In this document: in pieces, positions 35,738 to 43,893 of the stretch
Numbering within the stretch: the stretch's first letter is position 1
Layout: every line of letters starts with the position of its first letter
Source of the DNA: Viridibacterium sediminicola
GTDB lineage: Bacteria > Pseudomonadota > Gammaproteobacteria > Burkholderiales > Rhodocyclaceae
Length of the DNA stretch: 64,000 nt
Assembly: GCF_039631295.1 (NCBI RefSeq)
Contig: NZ_JBDIVE010000002.1
Location: forward strand, 629,266-693,265
Direction: 5' to 3'
Notes under the pieces: generated by a model
Told to the model about the DNA's origin: nothing
Seen by the model: the letters and a program-made list of their open reading frames with translations, nothing else
Databases searched by the model: none
Translations under genes and position numbers: made by a program

Positions 35738-36826
35738 ATGAGCATTTCCAGCAGTGAACTCCAGGCCCTCGTCGGCCAGCTGATCGATCCGAACACCGGC
35801 AAATCCTTCGCCAGCGCACGCGCGCTCAAAACGGCGACGGTGGCCGACGGTCAGGCGACAATCAGCATCGAACTGGCCTACCCCGCACGCAGCCAGCACG
35901 CGGCGATTGCGGCGCAGATCGAAGCGGCGGTACTGGCGGCCGGTGTCGCCAAAGCCAGCGTCAGCGTCGTCTCGAAGATCGTGCCGCACACCGTGCAGGC
36001 CAATGTGAAGCTGCTGCCGGGCGTGCGCAACATCATCGCCGTGGCCTCGGGCAAAGGTGGCGTCGGCAAGAGCACTACCTCGGCCAATCTGGCGCTGGCC
36101 CTGGCGCAGGAAGGTGCGCGCGTCGGCCTGCTCGACGCCGACATCTACGGCCCCAGCCAGCCGGAAATGCTCGGCCTGGCCGGCCAGAGCCCGCAATCGC
36201 CGGACAACAAGACGATGACACCGCTGGTGGCCCACGGCATCCAGGTCAATTCGATCGGCTTCCTCATCGACCCTGAGCAACCGATGGTCTGGCGCGGCCC
36301 GATGGCGACCCAGGCGCTGCGCCAGCTGCTCAACGAAACGGCCTGGGACGACCTCGATTACCTGGTCATCGACATGCCGCCGGGCACCGGCGACATCCAG
36401 CTGACCCTCGCGCAGAGCGTGCCGGTGACGGGCGCGGTCATCGTCACCACGCCGCAGGACATTGCCCTGCTCGACGCCCGCAAGGGCCTCAAGATGTTCG
36501 AGAAGGTCGGCATCCCGATCCTCGGCATCGTCGAGAACATGAGCATCCACATCTGCTCCAATTGCGGCCACGCCGAACACATCTTCGGCCAGGGCGGCGG
36601 TGCGCAGATGTGTGGCGACTACGGCGTGCCCTTCCTGGGCAGCCTGCCGCTGGACATCAAGATCCGCGAACAAGCTGACAGCGGCACGCCGACTGTCGTG
36701 GCGGCGCCGGACAGCGCGGTAGCCCAGAGCTATCGCAGCATTGCCCGCCAGGTCGCCATCGCGATTGCCGAAAAGCAGCGCGATCTGCGTCACAAATTCC
36801 CCAGCATCGTGGTCCAGAACACATGA
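35738..36826 (+). CDS. apbC: Iron-sulfur cluster carrier protein, Mrp/NBP35 ATPase
   Basis: This 362-residue cytoplasmic protein delivers Fe-S clusters. The N-terminal MIP18-like domain covers residues about 5-85. The P-loop ATPase follows with a deviant Walker A ASGKGGVGKST near residue 105, LLDADIYGPSQP, and DYLVIDMPPGTGD. The cluster-binding CxxC is in ICSNCGH near residue 272. ATG 35738 begins the conserved domain; a further 14 in-frame codons upstream are not conserved. The small lipoprotein gene overlaps its stop by ATGA. Confidence 0.95.
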   Translation: MSISSSELQALVGQLIDPNTGKSFASARALKTATVADGQATISIELAYPARSQHAAIAAQIEAAVLAAGVAKASVSVVSKIVPHTVQANVKLLPGVRNIIAVASGKGGVGKSTTSANLALALAQEGARVGLLDADIYGPSQPEMLGLAGQSPQSPDNKTMTPLVAHGIQVNSIGFLIDPEQPMVWRGPMATQALRQLLNETAWDDLDYLVIDMPPGTGDIQLTLAQSVPVTGAVIVTTPQDIALLDARKGLKMFEKVGIPILGIVENMSIHICSNCGHAEHIFGQGGGAQMCGDYGVPFLGSLPLDIKIREQADSGTPTVVAAPDSAVAQSYRSIARQVAIAIAEKQRDLRHKFPSIVVQNT

Positions 36827-37026
36827 AACTCCAGACTCTCGGCAAACTCCTGGCTTGCCTCGCCCTGACACTGAGCCTGCAAGGCTGCCTGGGCACCATC
36901 GTCGGCGGCGTGGTCGATGTCGGCATCGAAGTGGTCAAAATCCCCTTCAAGGTCGGCAAGGCCATCGTTGATGTTGCCAGCGACGATGACAAGAAAGACA
37001 AGAAGAACGAGGACAAAGACAAGTAA
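36823..37026 (+). CDS. Small lipoprotein (NF038104-like)
   Basis: This 67-residue lipoprotein has a signal peptide ending at the lipobox LSLQGC (Cys23). The short mature part reads LGTIVGGVVDVGIEVVKIPF and then a highly charged Lys/Asp tail (DDDKKDKKNEDKDK). This layout resembles a small proteobacterial lipoprotein family of unknown function. It overlaps the apbC stop by four bases and so is co-translated with it. A role in the cell envelope is likely but not defined. Confidence 0.8.
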   Translation: MKLQTLGKLLACLALTLSLQGCLGTIVGGVVDVGIEVVKIPFKVGKAIVDVASDDDKKDKKNEDKDK

Positions 37027-37104
37027 CTCTTGCGCAAAATAGCTGTCAGCTGCGGGGTCGGGCTGTAAAATGCGCCCTTTCCTGCATCCAACGACAAGGC
37101 CATC

Positions 37105-37674
37105 GTGAGCATAAAGTCTGACAAGTGGATCCGCCGCATGGCGGAACAGCACGGCATGATCGAACCCTTCGAGCCCACCCTCGTACGTGAGGCCAATGGC
37201 CAGAAGATCGTGTCCTACGGTGCTTCGAGCTACGGTTACGACATCCGCTGTGCTGACGAATTCAAGGTCTTCACCAACATCAATTCGACCATCGTCGACC
37301 CGAAGAACTTCGATCCGCAGTCCTTCGTCGAGGTCTCCGGCAAGGGTTACTGCGTGATCCCGCCGAACTCCTTCGCGCTGGCCCGCACCGTCGAATACTT
37401 CCGCATCCCGCGCTCGGTGCTCACCGTCTGCCTGGGCAAGAGCACCTACGCACGCTGCGGCATCATCGTGAATGTCACGCCTTTCGAGCCCGAGTGGGAA
37501 GGCTTCGTCACCCTGGAGTTCTCCAATACCACACCGCTACCGGCCAAGATCTACGCTGGCGAAGGCTGTGCCCAGGTGCTGTTCTTCGAGTCCGACGAGA
37601 TCTGCGAGACCTCGTACAAGGACCGCGGCGGCAAGTATCAAGGCCAGGTCGGCGTCACCCTGCCGAAAATCTGA
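37105..37674 (+). CDS. dcd: dCTP deaminase
   Basis: This 189-residue trimeric enzyme deaminates dCTP to dUTP for dTTP synthesis. Motifs visible are SSYGYDIRCADEF near residue 40, GKSTYARCGIIVNVTPFEPE with the catalytic glutamate near residue 130, and EFSNTTPLPAKIYAGEGCAQ. It ends with GGKYQGQVGVTLPK, typical of proteobacterial Dcd. The start codon is GTG at 37105, which gives the normal MSIKSDKWIRRMA N-terminus. A strong hairpin follows the gene. Confidence 0.96.
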   Translation: MSIKSDKWIRRMAEQHGMIEPFEPTLVREANGQKIVSYGASSYGYDIRCADEFKVFTNINSTIVDPKNFDPQSFVEVSGKGYCVIPPNSFALARTVEYFRIPRSVLTVCLGKSTYARCGIIVNVTPFEPEWEGFVTLEFSNTTPLPAKIYAGEGCAQVLFFESDEICETSYKDRGGKYQGQVGVTLPKI

Positions 37675-37694
37675 GCCCACACGCCCCGCCCTGC

Positions 37695-37738
37695 AAAAGG
37701 CCGCTCCGGTAAAGCATGTGCTTACCGGCGGCCTTTTG
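37695..37738 (+). terminator. Intrinsic terminator after dcd
   Basis: AAAAGGCCGC and CCGGTAAGC-type segments (37695-37714) pair with GCTTACCGG and CGGCCTTTT (37720-37737) as a long interrupted stem ending in T-rich sequence. It lies 20 bases after the dcd stop. Confidence 0.85.
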
Positions 37739-37797
37739 TCCTTTCATTGTCACAGCTCTGCGCTATGATTCCGCACTCGGCCGTTACAGGAAAGCTG

Positions 37798-37859
37798 CCT
37801 TTCCTTCGCGGCCCTTTTCTTTTGTTTTCCTTCGCGCCTTGGCGGTGAAGGTTTTTTTG
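37798..37859. repeat. Dispersed repeat, single arm, copy 2
   Basis: Only the right-hand orientation is present (TTCCTTCGCGGCCC then TTTTCCTTCGCGCCTTGGCG and GGTGAAGG). It occupies the leader of the decarboxylase gene, ending about 28 bases before that start codon. Confidence 0.75.
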
Positions 37860-37886
37860 AATCCCCCTGACGGGAGCTAGCTGACC

Positions 37887-40127
37887 ATGCGATTCCACTT
37901 CCCCATCATCATCATTGACGAGGATTTCCGCTCCGAGAACACCTCGGGCTTCGGTATCCGCGCCATGGCCAAAGCCATCGAAGAGGAAGGCATGGAAGTG
38001 CTGGGCGTCACCAGCTACGGCGATCTGTCGTCCTTCGCACAGCAACAAAGCCGCGCCTCCTGCTTCATCCTGTCGATCGACGATGAGGAATTCACCTCCG
38101 GCGAAGCCGAGGACACCATCGCCGAGCTGCGCGCCTTCGTGCAGGAGCTGCGCCTGCGCAATGCCGAGATTCCGATCTTCCTCTACGGCGAGACGCGCAC
38201 CTCGCGCCATATCCCGAACGACGTGTTGCGCGAGCTGCACGGCTTCATCCACATGTTCGAGGACACGCCCGAGTTCATCGCCCGCTACGTGGTGCGTGAA
38301 GCCAAGGCCTATCTTGACTCGCTCGCGCCGCCCTTCTTCCGCGCGCTGGTGCACTACGCCTCCGACGGCTCCTATTCCTGGCACTGTCCGGGCCACTCCG
38401 GTGGCGTCGCCTTCCTGAAAAGCCCGGTCGGCCACATGTTCCACCAGTTCTTCGGCGAGAACATGCTGCGCGCCGACGTCTGCAATGCCGTCGAAGAACT
38501 CGGCCAGCTGCTCGACCACACCGGCCCCATCGCTGCCTCCGAACGCAACGCCGCGCGCATCTGCCACGCCGACCATCTGTTCTTCGTCACCAACGGCACC
38601 TCGACCTCGAACAAGATCGTCTGGAATTCGACCGTCGCGCCGGGCGACATCGTGGTGGTCGACCGCAACTGCCACAAGTCGATCCTGCACTCGATCATCA
38701 TGACCGGCGCGGTGCCGGTGTTCCTGATGCCGACGCGCAACCACTACGGCATCATCGGGCCGATCCCGAAGAGCGAATTCAAGTGGGAAAACATCCAGAA
38801 GAAGATCGCCAAAAACCCCTTCGCCACCGACAAGAACGCCAAGCCGCGCGTGCTGACGATCACCCAGAGCACCTACGACGGCGTGCTCTACAACGTCGAA
38901 GAGATCAAGGAAGAGCTGGACGGCAAGATCGACACCCTGCACTTCGATGAAGCCTGGCTGCCGCACGCCGCCTTCCACGACTTCTACGGTGACTACCACG
39001 CCATCGGCGAAGGCCGCGAGCGCTGCAAGGAATCGATGGTGTTCTCCACCCAATCGACGCACAAGCTGCTCGCCGGCATCTCGCAGGCCTCGCAGATCCT
39101 CGTGCAGGACTCGCAGTCGCGCAAGCTCGACAAGGACCTCTTCAACGAGGCCTATCTGATGCACACCTCGACCAGCCCGCAGTACGCCATCATCGCCAGC
39201 TGCGACGTGGCCGCCGCGATGATGGAGCCCCCCGGCGGCACCGCCCTGGTCGAAGAGTCGATCCAGGAAGCGATGGAATTCCGCCGCGCCATGCGCAAGG
39301 TGGACGAGGAATGGGGCGCCGACTGGTGGTTCAAGGTCTGGGGCCCGGAATACCTGGCCGAAGAAGGCATGGGCGAGCGCGAAGACTGGATGCTCAAGGC
39401 CGGCGAACACTGGCATGGCTTCGGCAATCTGGCCGAAGGCTTCAACATGCTCGACCCGATCAAGGCGACGATCATCACGCCGGGGCTGGACGTGGACGGC
39501 GACTTCGCCGACACCGGCATTCCCGCCGGCATCCTCACCAAGTACCTCGCCGAGCACGGCATCATCGTCGAGAAGTGCGGCCTTTACTCGTTCTTCATCA
39601 TGTTCACCATCGGCATCACCAAAGGCCGCTGGAACACCCTGGTGACCGAGCTGCAACAGTTCAAGGACGACTACGACAAGAACCAGCCGCTGTGGCGCAT
39701 CATGCCGGAGTTCGTCGCCAAGCATCCGCGCTACGAGCGCGTCGGCCTGCGCGACCTCTGCCAGCAGATCCATGACGTGTACAAGTCACACGACGTGGCG
39801 CGACTGACCACCGACATGTACCTCTCGGAAATGGAACCGGCAATGCGCCCGACCGACGCCTGGTCGATGATGGCCCACCGCAAGATCGAGCGCGTCGACA
39901 TCGACCAGCTCGAAGGCCGCATCACCGCCATGCTGGTGACCCCCTACCCCCCCGGCATCCCGCTGCTGATCCCTGGCGAGCGCTTCAACAAGACCATCGT
40001 GGACTACCTGAAGTTTGCGCGCAGCTTCAATGAAATCTTCCCCGGCTTCGAGACCGATGTGCATGGTCTGGTGAAAGAGAATGTGGATGGCGGGGTGCGG
40101 TATTGCGTGGATTGTGTGTTGCAGTGA
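37887..40127 (+). CDS. Arginine/lysine/ornithine decarboxylase, fold-type I with N-terminal wing domain
   Basis: This 746-residue PLP enzyme decarboxylates a basic amino acid, most probably arginine, giving a polyamine precursor and acid resistance. The N-terminal receiver-like wing domain spans residues about 1-130 (FPIIIIDEDFRSENTSGFGI). The PLP core has HCPGHSGGVAFLKSPVG near 168, NGTSTSNKIV near 235, DEAWLPHAAFHDFY near 355 and the PLP-lysine motif STQSTHKLLAG near 392. The large C-terminal domain ends in the 720s. Substrate choice among arginine, lysine and ornithine cannot be fixed by eye. Confidence 0.92.
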   Translation: MRFHFPIIIIDEDFRSENTSGFGIRAMAKAIEEEGMEVLGVTSYGDLSSFAQQQSRASCFILSIDDEEFTSGEAEDTIAELRAFVQELRLRNAEIPIFLYGETRTSRHIPNDVLRELHGFIHMFEDTPEFIARYVVREAKAYLDSLAPPFFRALVHYASDGSYSWHCPGHSGGVAFLKSPVGHMFHQFFGENMLRADVCNAVEELGQLLDHTGPIAASERNAARICHADHLFFVTNGTSTSNKIVWNSTVAPGDIVVVDRNCHKSILHSIIMTGAVPVFLMPTRNHYGIIGPIPKSEFKWENIQKKIAKNPFATDKNAKPRVLTITQSTYDGVLYNVEEIKEELDGKIDTLHFDEAWLPHAAFHDFYGDYHAIGEGRERCKESMVFSTQSTHKLLAGISQASQILVQDSQSRKLDKDLFNEAYLMHTSTSPQYAIIASCDVAAAMMEPPGGTALVEESIQEAMEFRRAMRKVDEEWGADWWFKVWGPEYLAEEGMGEREDWMLKAGEHWHGFGNLAEGFNMLDPIKATIITPGLDVDGDFADTGIPAGILTKYLAEHGIIVEKCGLYSFFIMFTIGITKGRWNTLVTELQQFKDDYDKNQPLWRIMPEFVAKHPRYERVGLRDLCQQIHDVYKSHDVARLTTDMYLSEMEPAMRPTDAWSMMAHRKIERVDIDQLEGRITAMLVTPYPPGIPLLIPGERFNKTIVDYLKFARSFNEIFPGFETDVHGLVKENVDGGVRYCVDCVLQ

Positions 40128-40137
40128 TGGCTAGCCT

Positions 40138-40156
40138 GCGTTAGGCGAAATGCAAC
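40138..40156. other. Integron-core-like heptamer before an orphan gene
   Basis: The sequence GCGTTAGGCGAAATGCAAC lies immediately before the orphan ATG at 40157. It contains GTTAGGC, which fits the integron recombination core GTTRRRY, and the short leader resembles a gene-cassette start. No partner core (RYYYAAC) or full attC fold was found after the gene, so this may be coincidence. Confidence 0.25.
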
Positions 40157-40555
40157 ATGGGCAGTGATGAGATAAAGCAGCTTGCGCAGCAGGCGCGAGG
40201 TGTATTCGAGAATCACCGAGACGCTTTCGGCATCTTAGCCAAGGGATTTCCTCGTGGTGCGTGTGGTACAGCAAGTGACTTCTTCGGATACTGGCTAAAG
40301 AAAAATGGAGCCCTGTCAGTTGAGTACGTTTGGGGACAAAGAGATGGCGTCACTCATGGATGGCTCGAAATTGGCGACTTAATCATCGACATTACGTCCG
40401 ACCAATTCGAAGACGGAGTGGGCGCAGTGTTTGTCGAGACTGAACGAAAATTTCACGACACATTTGTCAATCAAATGAGGGGGCCCGCATCTCTGTCCAC
40501 ATGCAACGCTGTCGAGCTTGGGCTATTTTGCGAATACATGAACCGAAGTACTTAG
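40157..40555 (+). CDS. Orphan protein with possible Cys-His-Asp (transglutaminase/papain-like) triad
   Basis: This 132-residue soluble protein has no signal peptide. A cysteine in FPRGACGTASDFFGYWLKKN (about residue 36), a histidine in GVTHGWLEIGDL (about 66) and an aspartate in IIDITSDQF (about 78) are spaced like the triad of small papain-like or transglutaminase-like folds. Such proteins are often seen as accessory or cassette genes of unknown role. Base composition is visibly more AT-rich than the neighbours, and codon use is less biased, which suggests transfer. It is not part of the flanking operons. Catalytic activity is only an inference. Confidence 0.6.
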   Translation: MGSDEIKQLAQQARGVFENHRDAFGILAKGFPRGACGTASDFFGYWLKKNGALSVEYVWGQRDGVTHGWLEIGDLIIDITSDQFEDGVGAVFVETERKFHDTFVNQMRGPASLSTCNAVELGLFCEYMNRST

Positions 40556-40656
40556 CGTGCGCTCGCGAAGCGACCCACCACCCTCCTGATGCATGACAGG
40601 CGGGTTGTCGCTGCACTCCGAACCCGCCCCACCGCCTTTCTCCGCAGCAAAGCCTT

Positions 40657-40720
40657 CACTTTCGACTTCCTTCGCGGCCCTTTGCGTTTCCTTCGCGCCT
40701 TTGCGGTGAAATGCCTTTAA
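40657..40720. repeat. Dispersed repeat, single arm, copy 3
   Basis: CTTCCTTCGCGGCCCTTTGC and TTTCCTTCGCGCCTTTGCGG then TGAAATG form the right-hand arm, closely matching copy 2. It lies between the orphan gene and the convergent ParA gene. A separate imperfect hairpin (AGCGAC ... GTCGCT, about 40578-40614) lies just upstream. Confidence 0.75.
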
Positions 40721-40739
40721 GCCTTTAAGCCTGCAAGCC

Positions 40740-41507
40740 CTAAGCATTCAAAGCATCATGCAAAGCCACATACTCCAGCGTGAGTTTGTGGCGCGGGTCG
40801 AGGTAGATCATCGGGCGGGCGAGTTGGTGGGACTCGCGGATTTTCACCGAGCTCGATAGATACTGATCCAGGATCGGCAGGCCTTCGTCGCGTAGTTCTT
40901 GCACGATGCGCGCGGGCAGGCTGGCGCGCGGCTGGAACTGGTTTACGACGATGCCTTCGACGTGCAGATTGTCGTTGTGGTCGGCGCGGATTTCTTCAAC
41001 GTTCTCCAGCAAGGCATAGAGCGCGCGGCGCGAGAAGTCGTCGCAATCGAAGGGGATCAGGCAGCTGTCGGCGGCGATCAGCGCCGAGCGTGTGTAGAAG
41101 TTGAGCGCTGGCGGCGTGTCGATGTACACAAAGTCGAAATCCGCTTCGAGTTCGGCCAGCGCTTCACGCAGCTTGAAGATCTTGTAACGCGATTCAAGCT
41201 TGCCCATCAGCTCTTCGAGGCGCGGTGACGACGCCATCAGCGACAAATGCTCGAAGGGCGTCGCCTGCACATGCTCGGCGGCGGCGAGTGAGTCGAAACG
41301 CACCGACAGGGTTTGTTCGAACAACTCGGCAGCGCCGACACTGGCCGCATCGGCCGCGTTGCCGAGCAGGTAATGCGAGGAATTGCCTTGTGGATCGAGA
41401 TCCACCAGCAAGGTCCGCTTGCCCTGCGCAGCCGAGATCGCTGCGAGATTGCAGGCAATGGTCGATTTGCCCACGCCGCCCTTCTGGTTGAACACTACGC
41501 GTTTCAT
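40740..41507 (-). CDS. ParA family ATPase
   Basis: This 255-residue protein has the deviant Walker A KGGVGKST (residues about 8-15), the A' motif LLVDLDPQGNSSHYLLG near 35-50 and Walker B DFVYIDTPPALNFYT near 120. These belong to the Walker-type partition ATPases that act in chromosome, plasmid or protein positioning. There is no parB neighbour and it is not near a replication origin, so it is more likely an orphan ParA used for positioning another cargo. ATG 41507 is supported by GGGAG nine bases upstream. Confidence 0.88.
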   Translation of the reverse strand: MKRVVFNQKGGVGKSTIACNLAAISAAQGKRTLLVDLDPQGNSSHYLLGNAADAASVGAAELFEQTLSVRFDSLAAAEHVQATPFEHLSLMASSPRLEELMGKLESRYKIFKLREALAELEADFDFVYIDTPPALNFYTRSALIAADSCLIPFDCDDFSRRALYALLENVEEIRADHNDNLHVEGIVVNQFQPRASLPARIVQELRDEGLPILDQYLSSSVKIRESHQLARPMIYLDPRHKLTLEYVALHDALNA

Positions 41508-41633
41508 GATCAGGCTCCCGCTGCGGTTTCTTGCATTGTGCCAAAACAAGGGCGCCATCGGGCGCACATCAATGCAGCGAGGCCGGGCTGCGGCTACAAT
41601 CGGGCTGCTCTGATTGAATCTGGATGACTCCTC

Positions 41634-42071
41634 ATGCGCCTTGTGCTCGCTTGCCTGCTGTGTTTGCTGACTGCTTCGGCCTCTGCGGCGGAATTTCTCA
41701 CCCTCGGCGGCGTGTCGCGCCATTTCGAACGCGATCTGGACCTCAACGAAGTCAATCCGGGCCTCGGTTATCAGCGTGATTACAACGATGATATGGCCTG
41801 GAGCGTCGGCGTGTTCAAGAACAGTCTGCGCCGTGCGGCATTTTTCGGCACCGTCAATTATGCCTTATGGAAGGCTGACGATAGCTGGCGCGCGGGCATC
41901 ACCGCCGGGCTATCGAGCGGGTATCATCATTCACCCATCGTACCCTTGGCCATGCCGTTCATTGAATGGCGCGGCCGCTGGCTGGCGGTGCAAAGCTATA
42001 TCATTCCTAGCGTGAAACCCTATGTGGATGGCGCGGTCGTACTGCAATTCAAGTGGCGTCTGGATCAGTGA
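41634..42071 (+). CDS. Exported protein of unknown function, beta-rich
   Basis: This 145-residue protein has a signal peptide (MRLVLACLLCLLTASASAAE). The mature part is rich in aromatic and glycine residues (HFERDLDLNEVNPGLGYQRD, AAFFGTVNYALWK, IIPSVKPYVDGAVVLQFKWR) and ends with a strand. This suggests a small outer-membrane or periplasmic beta structure. No family name can be given with confidence. A TACAAT -10-like element lies at 41595-41600. Confidence 0.65.
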   Translation: MRLVLACLLCLLTASASAAEFLTLGGVSRHFERDLDLNEVNPGLGYQRDYNDDMAWSVGVFKNSLRRAAFFGTVNYALWKADDSWRAGITAGLSSGYHHSPIVPLAMPFIEWRGRWLAVQSYIIPSVKPYVDGAVVLQFKWRLDQ

Positions 42072-42117
42072 GCCAGCGCATGCCAGGTTTCCCGACGTCC
42101 CCCAATAGATCGGACTC

Positions 42118-42513
42118 ATGATGCTCAAGTTTGCCTTTTCAACCCGCGTACTCAGCCTCTGGCTGGCGCGCTGCCTGATCGCTCTGGCGCTGGGCGGCAG
42201 TGCGCTGCCGGCGCTCGCCCAGGCACAGGCCCTGACGCCTGCGCAAATGGCCTGGCTCAAGGCCGAATGGCGCAAGGCCGACGCACAATTCGCCAAGGAC
42301 GTAGTGCGCATCACCGGTGCCACCGCCAATCAGGTTGCACGCGCCGTGCCGCCCGCACAACGCATCGCCAACCCGGCCGCCAATCTGATTGCCAAGCTCG
42401 AACGCATCACCGGCAAGAGCCTGAGCGAAGAGCAGAAGATCGCCATCTACGCGGCCGAAGCGCAGCGCCAGACGCAGGTTGAAACGGCTCGCCTCAGCGC
42501 CGCCAAGCACTGA
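42118..42513 (+). CDS. Exported hypothetical protein
   Basis: This 131-residue protein has a signal peptide (LARCLIALALGGSALPALAQ) and a helical, charged mature part (AWLKAEWRKADAQFAKDVVR, ANLIAKLERITGKSLSEEQK). It starts with two consecutive ATG codons at 42118. It precedes the oligogalacturonate lyase gene by 35 bases and may share its transcript, but nothing in the sequence shows a role in pectin use. Confidence 0.62.
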   Translation: MMLKFAFSTRVLSLWLARCLIALALGGSALPALAQAQALTPAQMAWLKAEWRKADAQFAKDVVRITGATANQVARAVPPAQRIANPAANLIAKLERITGKSLSEEQKIAIYAAEAQRQTQVETARLSAAKH

Positions 42514-42548
42514 GTTCGTCGACATCCGCGAAAAGGCAGGCAAGCCGC

Positions 42549-43706
42549 ATGGCCAAAGGCAGCACGCAGCAACTGAGGTTTCAGGACTTCAAGGATCCGA
42601 CGACGGGTGTGCGCGTCACGCGGCTGACACCGCCGGATGTCATCAACCACCGCAACTACTTCTACCAGAAGTGCTTCACCAACGACGGCAGCCAACTGCT
42701 GTTCGGCTCCGACTTCGACGGCGAGCGCAATAACTGGCTGCTCGATCTGCGTAGCGGCGTCGCCCGCCAGCTCACCGAGGGCAAAGGCAGCAATACGCAC
42801 GGCGCTTTCCTGTCGCCCGACGATGCCTGGCTGTACTACGTCAACAGCGGGCGCGAGCTGCGCCGTGTGGCGCTGGACAGCCTCGCCGAGGAAGTCGTCT
42901 ATCGCGTGCCGGAAGGCTGGCGCGGCGCCGGCACCTGGGTCGCCAATTCGGCCTGTACCAAATTCGCTGCGATGGAACAGTGGGAAGCCGATGTCGTCAC
43001 CGGCAGCAGCGGCTGGGAGAAATTCCGCCTGCAATTCGAGCGCAAACCGCGCAGCCGCCTGATCAGCATCGACGGCGCCAGCGGTCTCGCGCACACGGTC
43101 TATGAGCAACAGCGCTACATGGGCCACCCGATGTACCGACCCTTTGACGACCACACCATGGCCTTCTGCCATGAAGGCCCGCACGACCTGGTCGATGCGC
43201 GCATGTGGCTTGTCGATGAGGACGGCCGCAATCTGCGCAAGGTGAAGGAACACGCGCCGGGCGAAGCCTGCATGCACGAATTCTGGGTGCCGGATGGCTC
43301 GCGCATGATTTACGTGAGCTATGTCGAAGGCGAGCAGCAGCGCTTTGTCTGGGCCGCCGACCCGGTCACGCTGAAAAACGAGATGCTGATGCCGATGCCC
43401 CCTTGCTCGCACCTGATGAGCAATTACGACGGCAGCCTGCTCGTCGGCGACGGCGCCGGCCAGCTCGAAGACGTCGCCAACAAGGACGCACACGCCTTCG
43501 AGCCCGACCCCTATCTGCACCTTTTCGACCTCAAAACGCGCAGCACGCGCCGCATTTGCGCGCACAACAGCAGCTGGCGCGAGTACAAGGGCAACCACCA
43601 GACCAGCCATCCGCACCCGTCTTTCACGCCGGATGAACAGCGCGTGCTGTTTAGCAGCGACTTCGAGGGCTTGCCGGCGATCTACCTGGCCGATCTTCCG
43701 TACTGA
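42549..43706 (+). CDS. ogl: Oligogalacturonate lyase (polysaccharide lyase family 22)
   Basis: This 385-residue seven-bladed propeller enzyme cleaves short (especially unsaturated) oligogalacturonides in the cytoplasm. There is no signal peptide, as expected. The N-terminal VTRLTPPDVINHRNYFYQKC, FVSPDD-type blades, and MAFCHEGPHDLVDARMWLVD near 200-215 closely follow the Erwinia/Yersinia enzymes from memory. The manganese ligands correspond to His in PPCSHLMSN (near 290) and Gln/His/His in NHQTSHPHPSF (near 352-358). Together with the secreted pectinesterase at 52-53.4 kb it indicates pectin use. Confidence 0.92.
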   Translation: MAKGSTQQLRFQDFKDPTTGVRVTRLTPPDVINHRNYFYQKCFTNDGSQLLFGSDFDGERNNWLLDLRSGVARQLTEGKGSNTHGAFLSPDDAWLYYVNSGRELRRVALDSLAEEVVYRVPEGWRGAGTWVANSACTKFAAMEQWEADVVTGSSGWEKFRLQFERKPRSRLISIDGASGLAHTVYEQQRYMGHPMYRPFDDHTMAFCHEGPHDLVDARMWLVDEDGRNLRKVKEHAPGEACMHEFWVPDGSRMIYVSYVEGEQQRFVWAADPVTLKNEMLMPMPPCSHLMSNYDGSLLVGDGAGQLEDVANKDAHAFEPDPYLHLFDLKTRSTRRICAHNSSWREYKGNHQTSHPHPSFTPDEQRVLFSSDFEGLPAIYLADLPY

Positions 43707-43732
43707 AGTACCGCACTGACAGGACTGCTTCC

Positions 43733-43834
43733 TTGACGCAAAGGACGCAAAGGAACGCGAAGGTTCACAAAGGAAACGCTGGAAAGTTTCCCTTCGTGAA
43801 CCTTCGCTTTTCTTCGCGCCCTTCGCGTCCAAAA
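43733..43834. repeat. Dispersed inverted repeat, copy 4 (two arms, empty)
   Basis: The left arm TTGACGCAAAGGACGCAAAG continues to a TTCACAAAGG end. The right arm is its approximate reverse complement (CCTTCGTGAACCTTCGC, then CTTCGCGTCCAA). Only about 15 bases separate the arms, making this an empty form of the GxxExxY-carrying element at 44.8-45.3 kb. Confidence 0.85.
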
Positions 43835-43861
43835 CATCCCCTCAAAACCTGCCCCCCTGCC

Positions 43862-43870
43862 TGTTATAAT
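43862..43870 (+). promoter_or_regulatory. Extended -10 promoter of ribF
   Basis: The sequence TGTTATAAT contains a perfect TATAAT hexamer (43865-43870) preceded by a TG extension. No good -35 is visible, as is common for extended -10 promoters. The ribF start codon lies 24 bases after the hexamer, predicting a very short leader. Confidence 0.65.
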
Positions 43871-43893
43871 TCGCCCTTTTTCGTCAAGCTGTT

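Noticed and set aside
37722..39773. 683-residue open frame antisense to the decarboxylase gene
   Set aside because: It is the complement of a well-supported gene and low in recognisable motifs; the plus-strand enzyme motifs are decisive.
40556..40656. attC site after the orphan gene
   Set aside because: An imperfect hairpin (AGCGAC with GTCGCT) is present, but neither RYYYAAC nor a second GTTRRRY core was found, so a complete attC cannot be supported.
40740..41507. Chromosomal parAB/origin region
   Set aside because: There is no parB, gidA/gidB, dnaA or parS-like site nearby; this is an isolated ParA.
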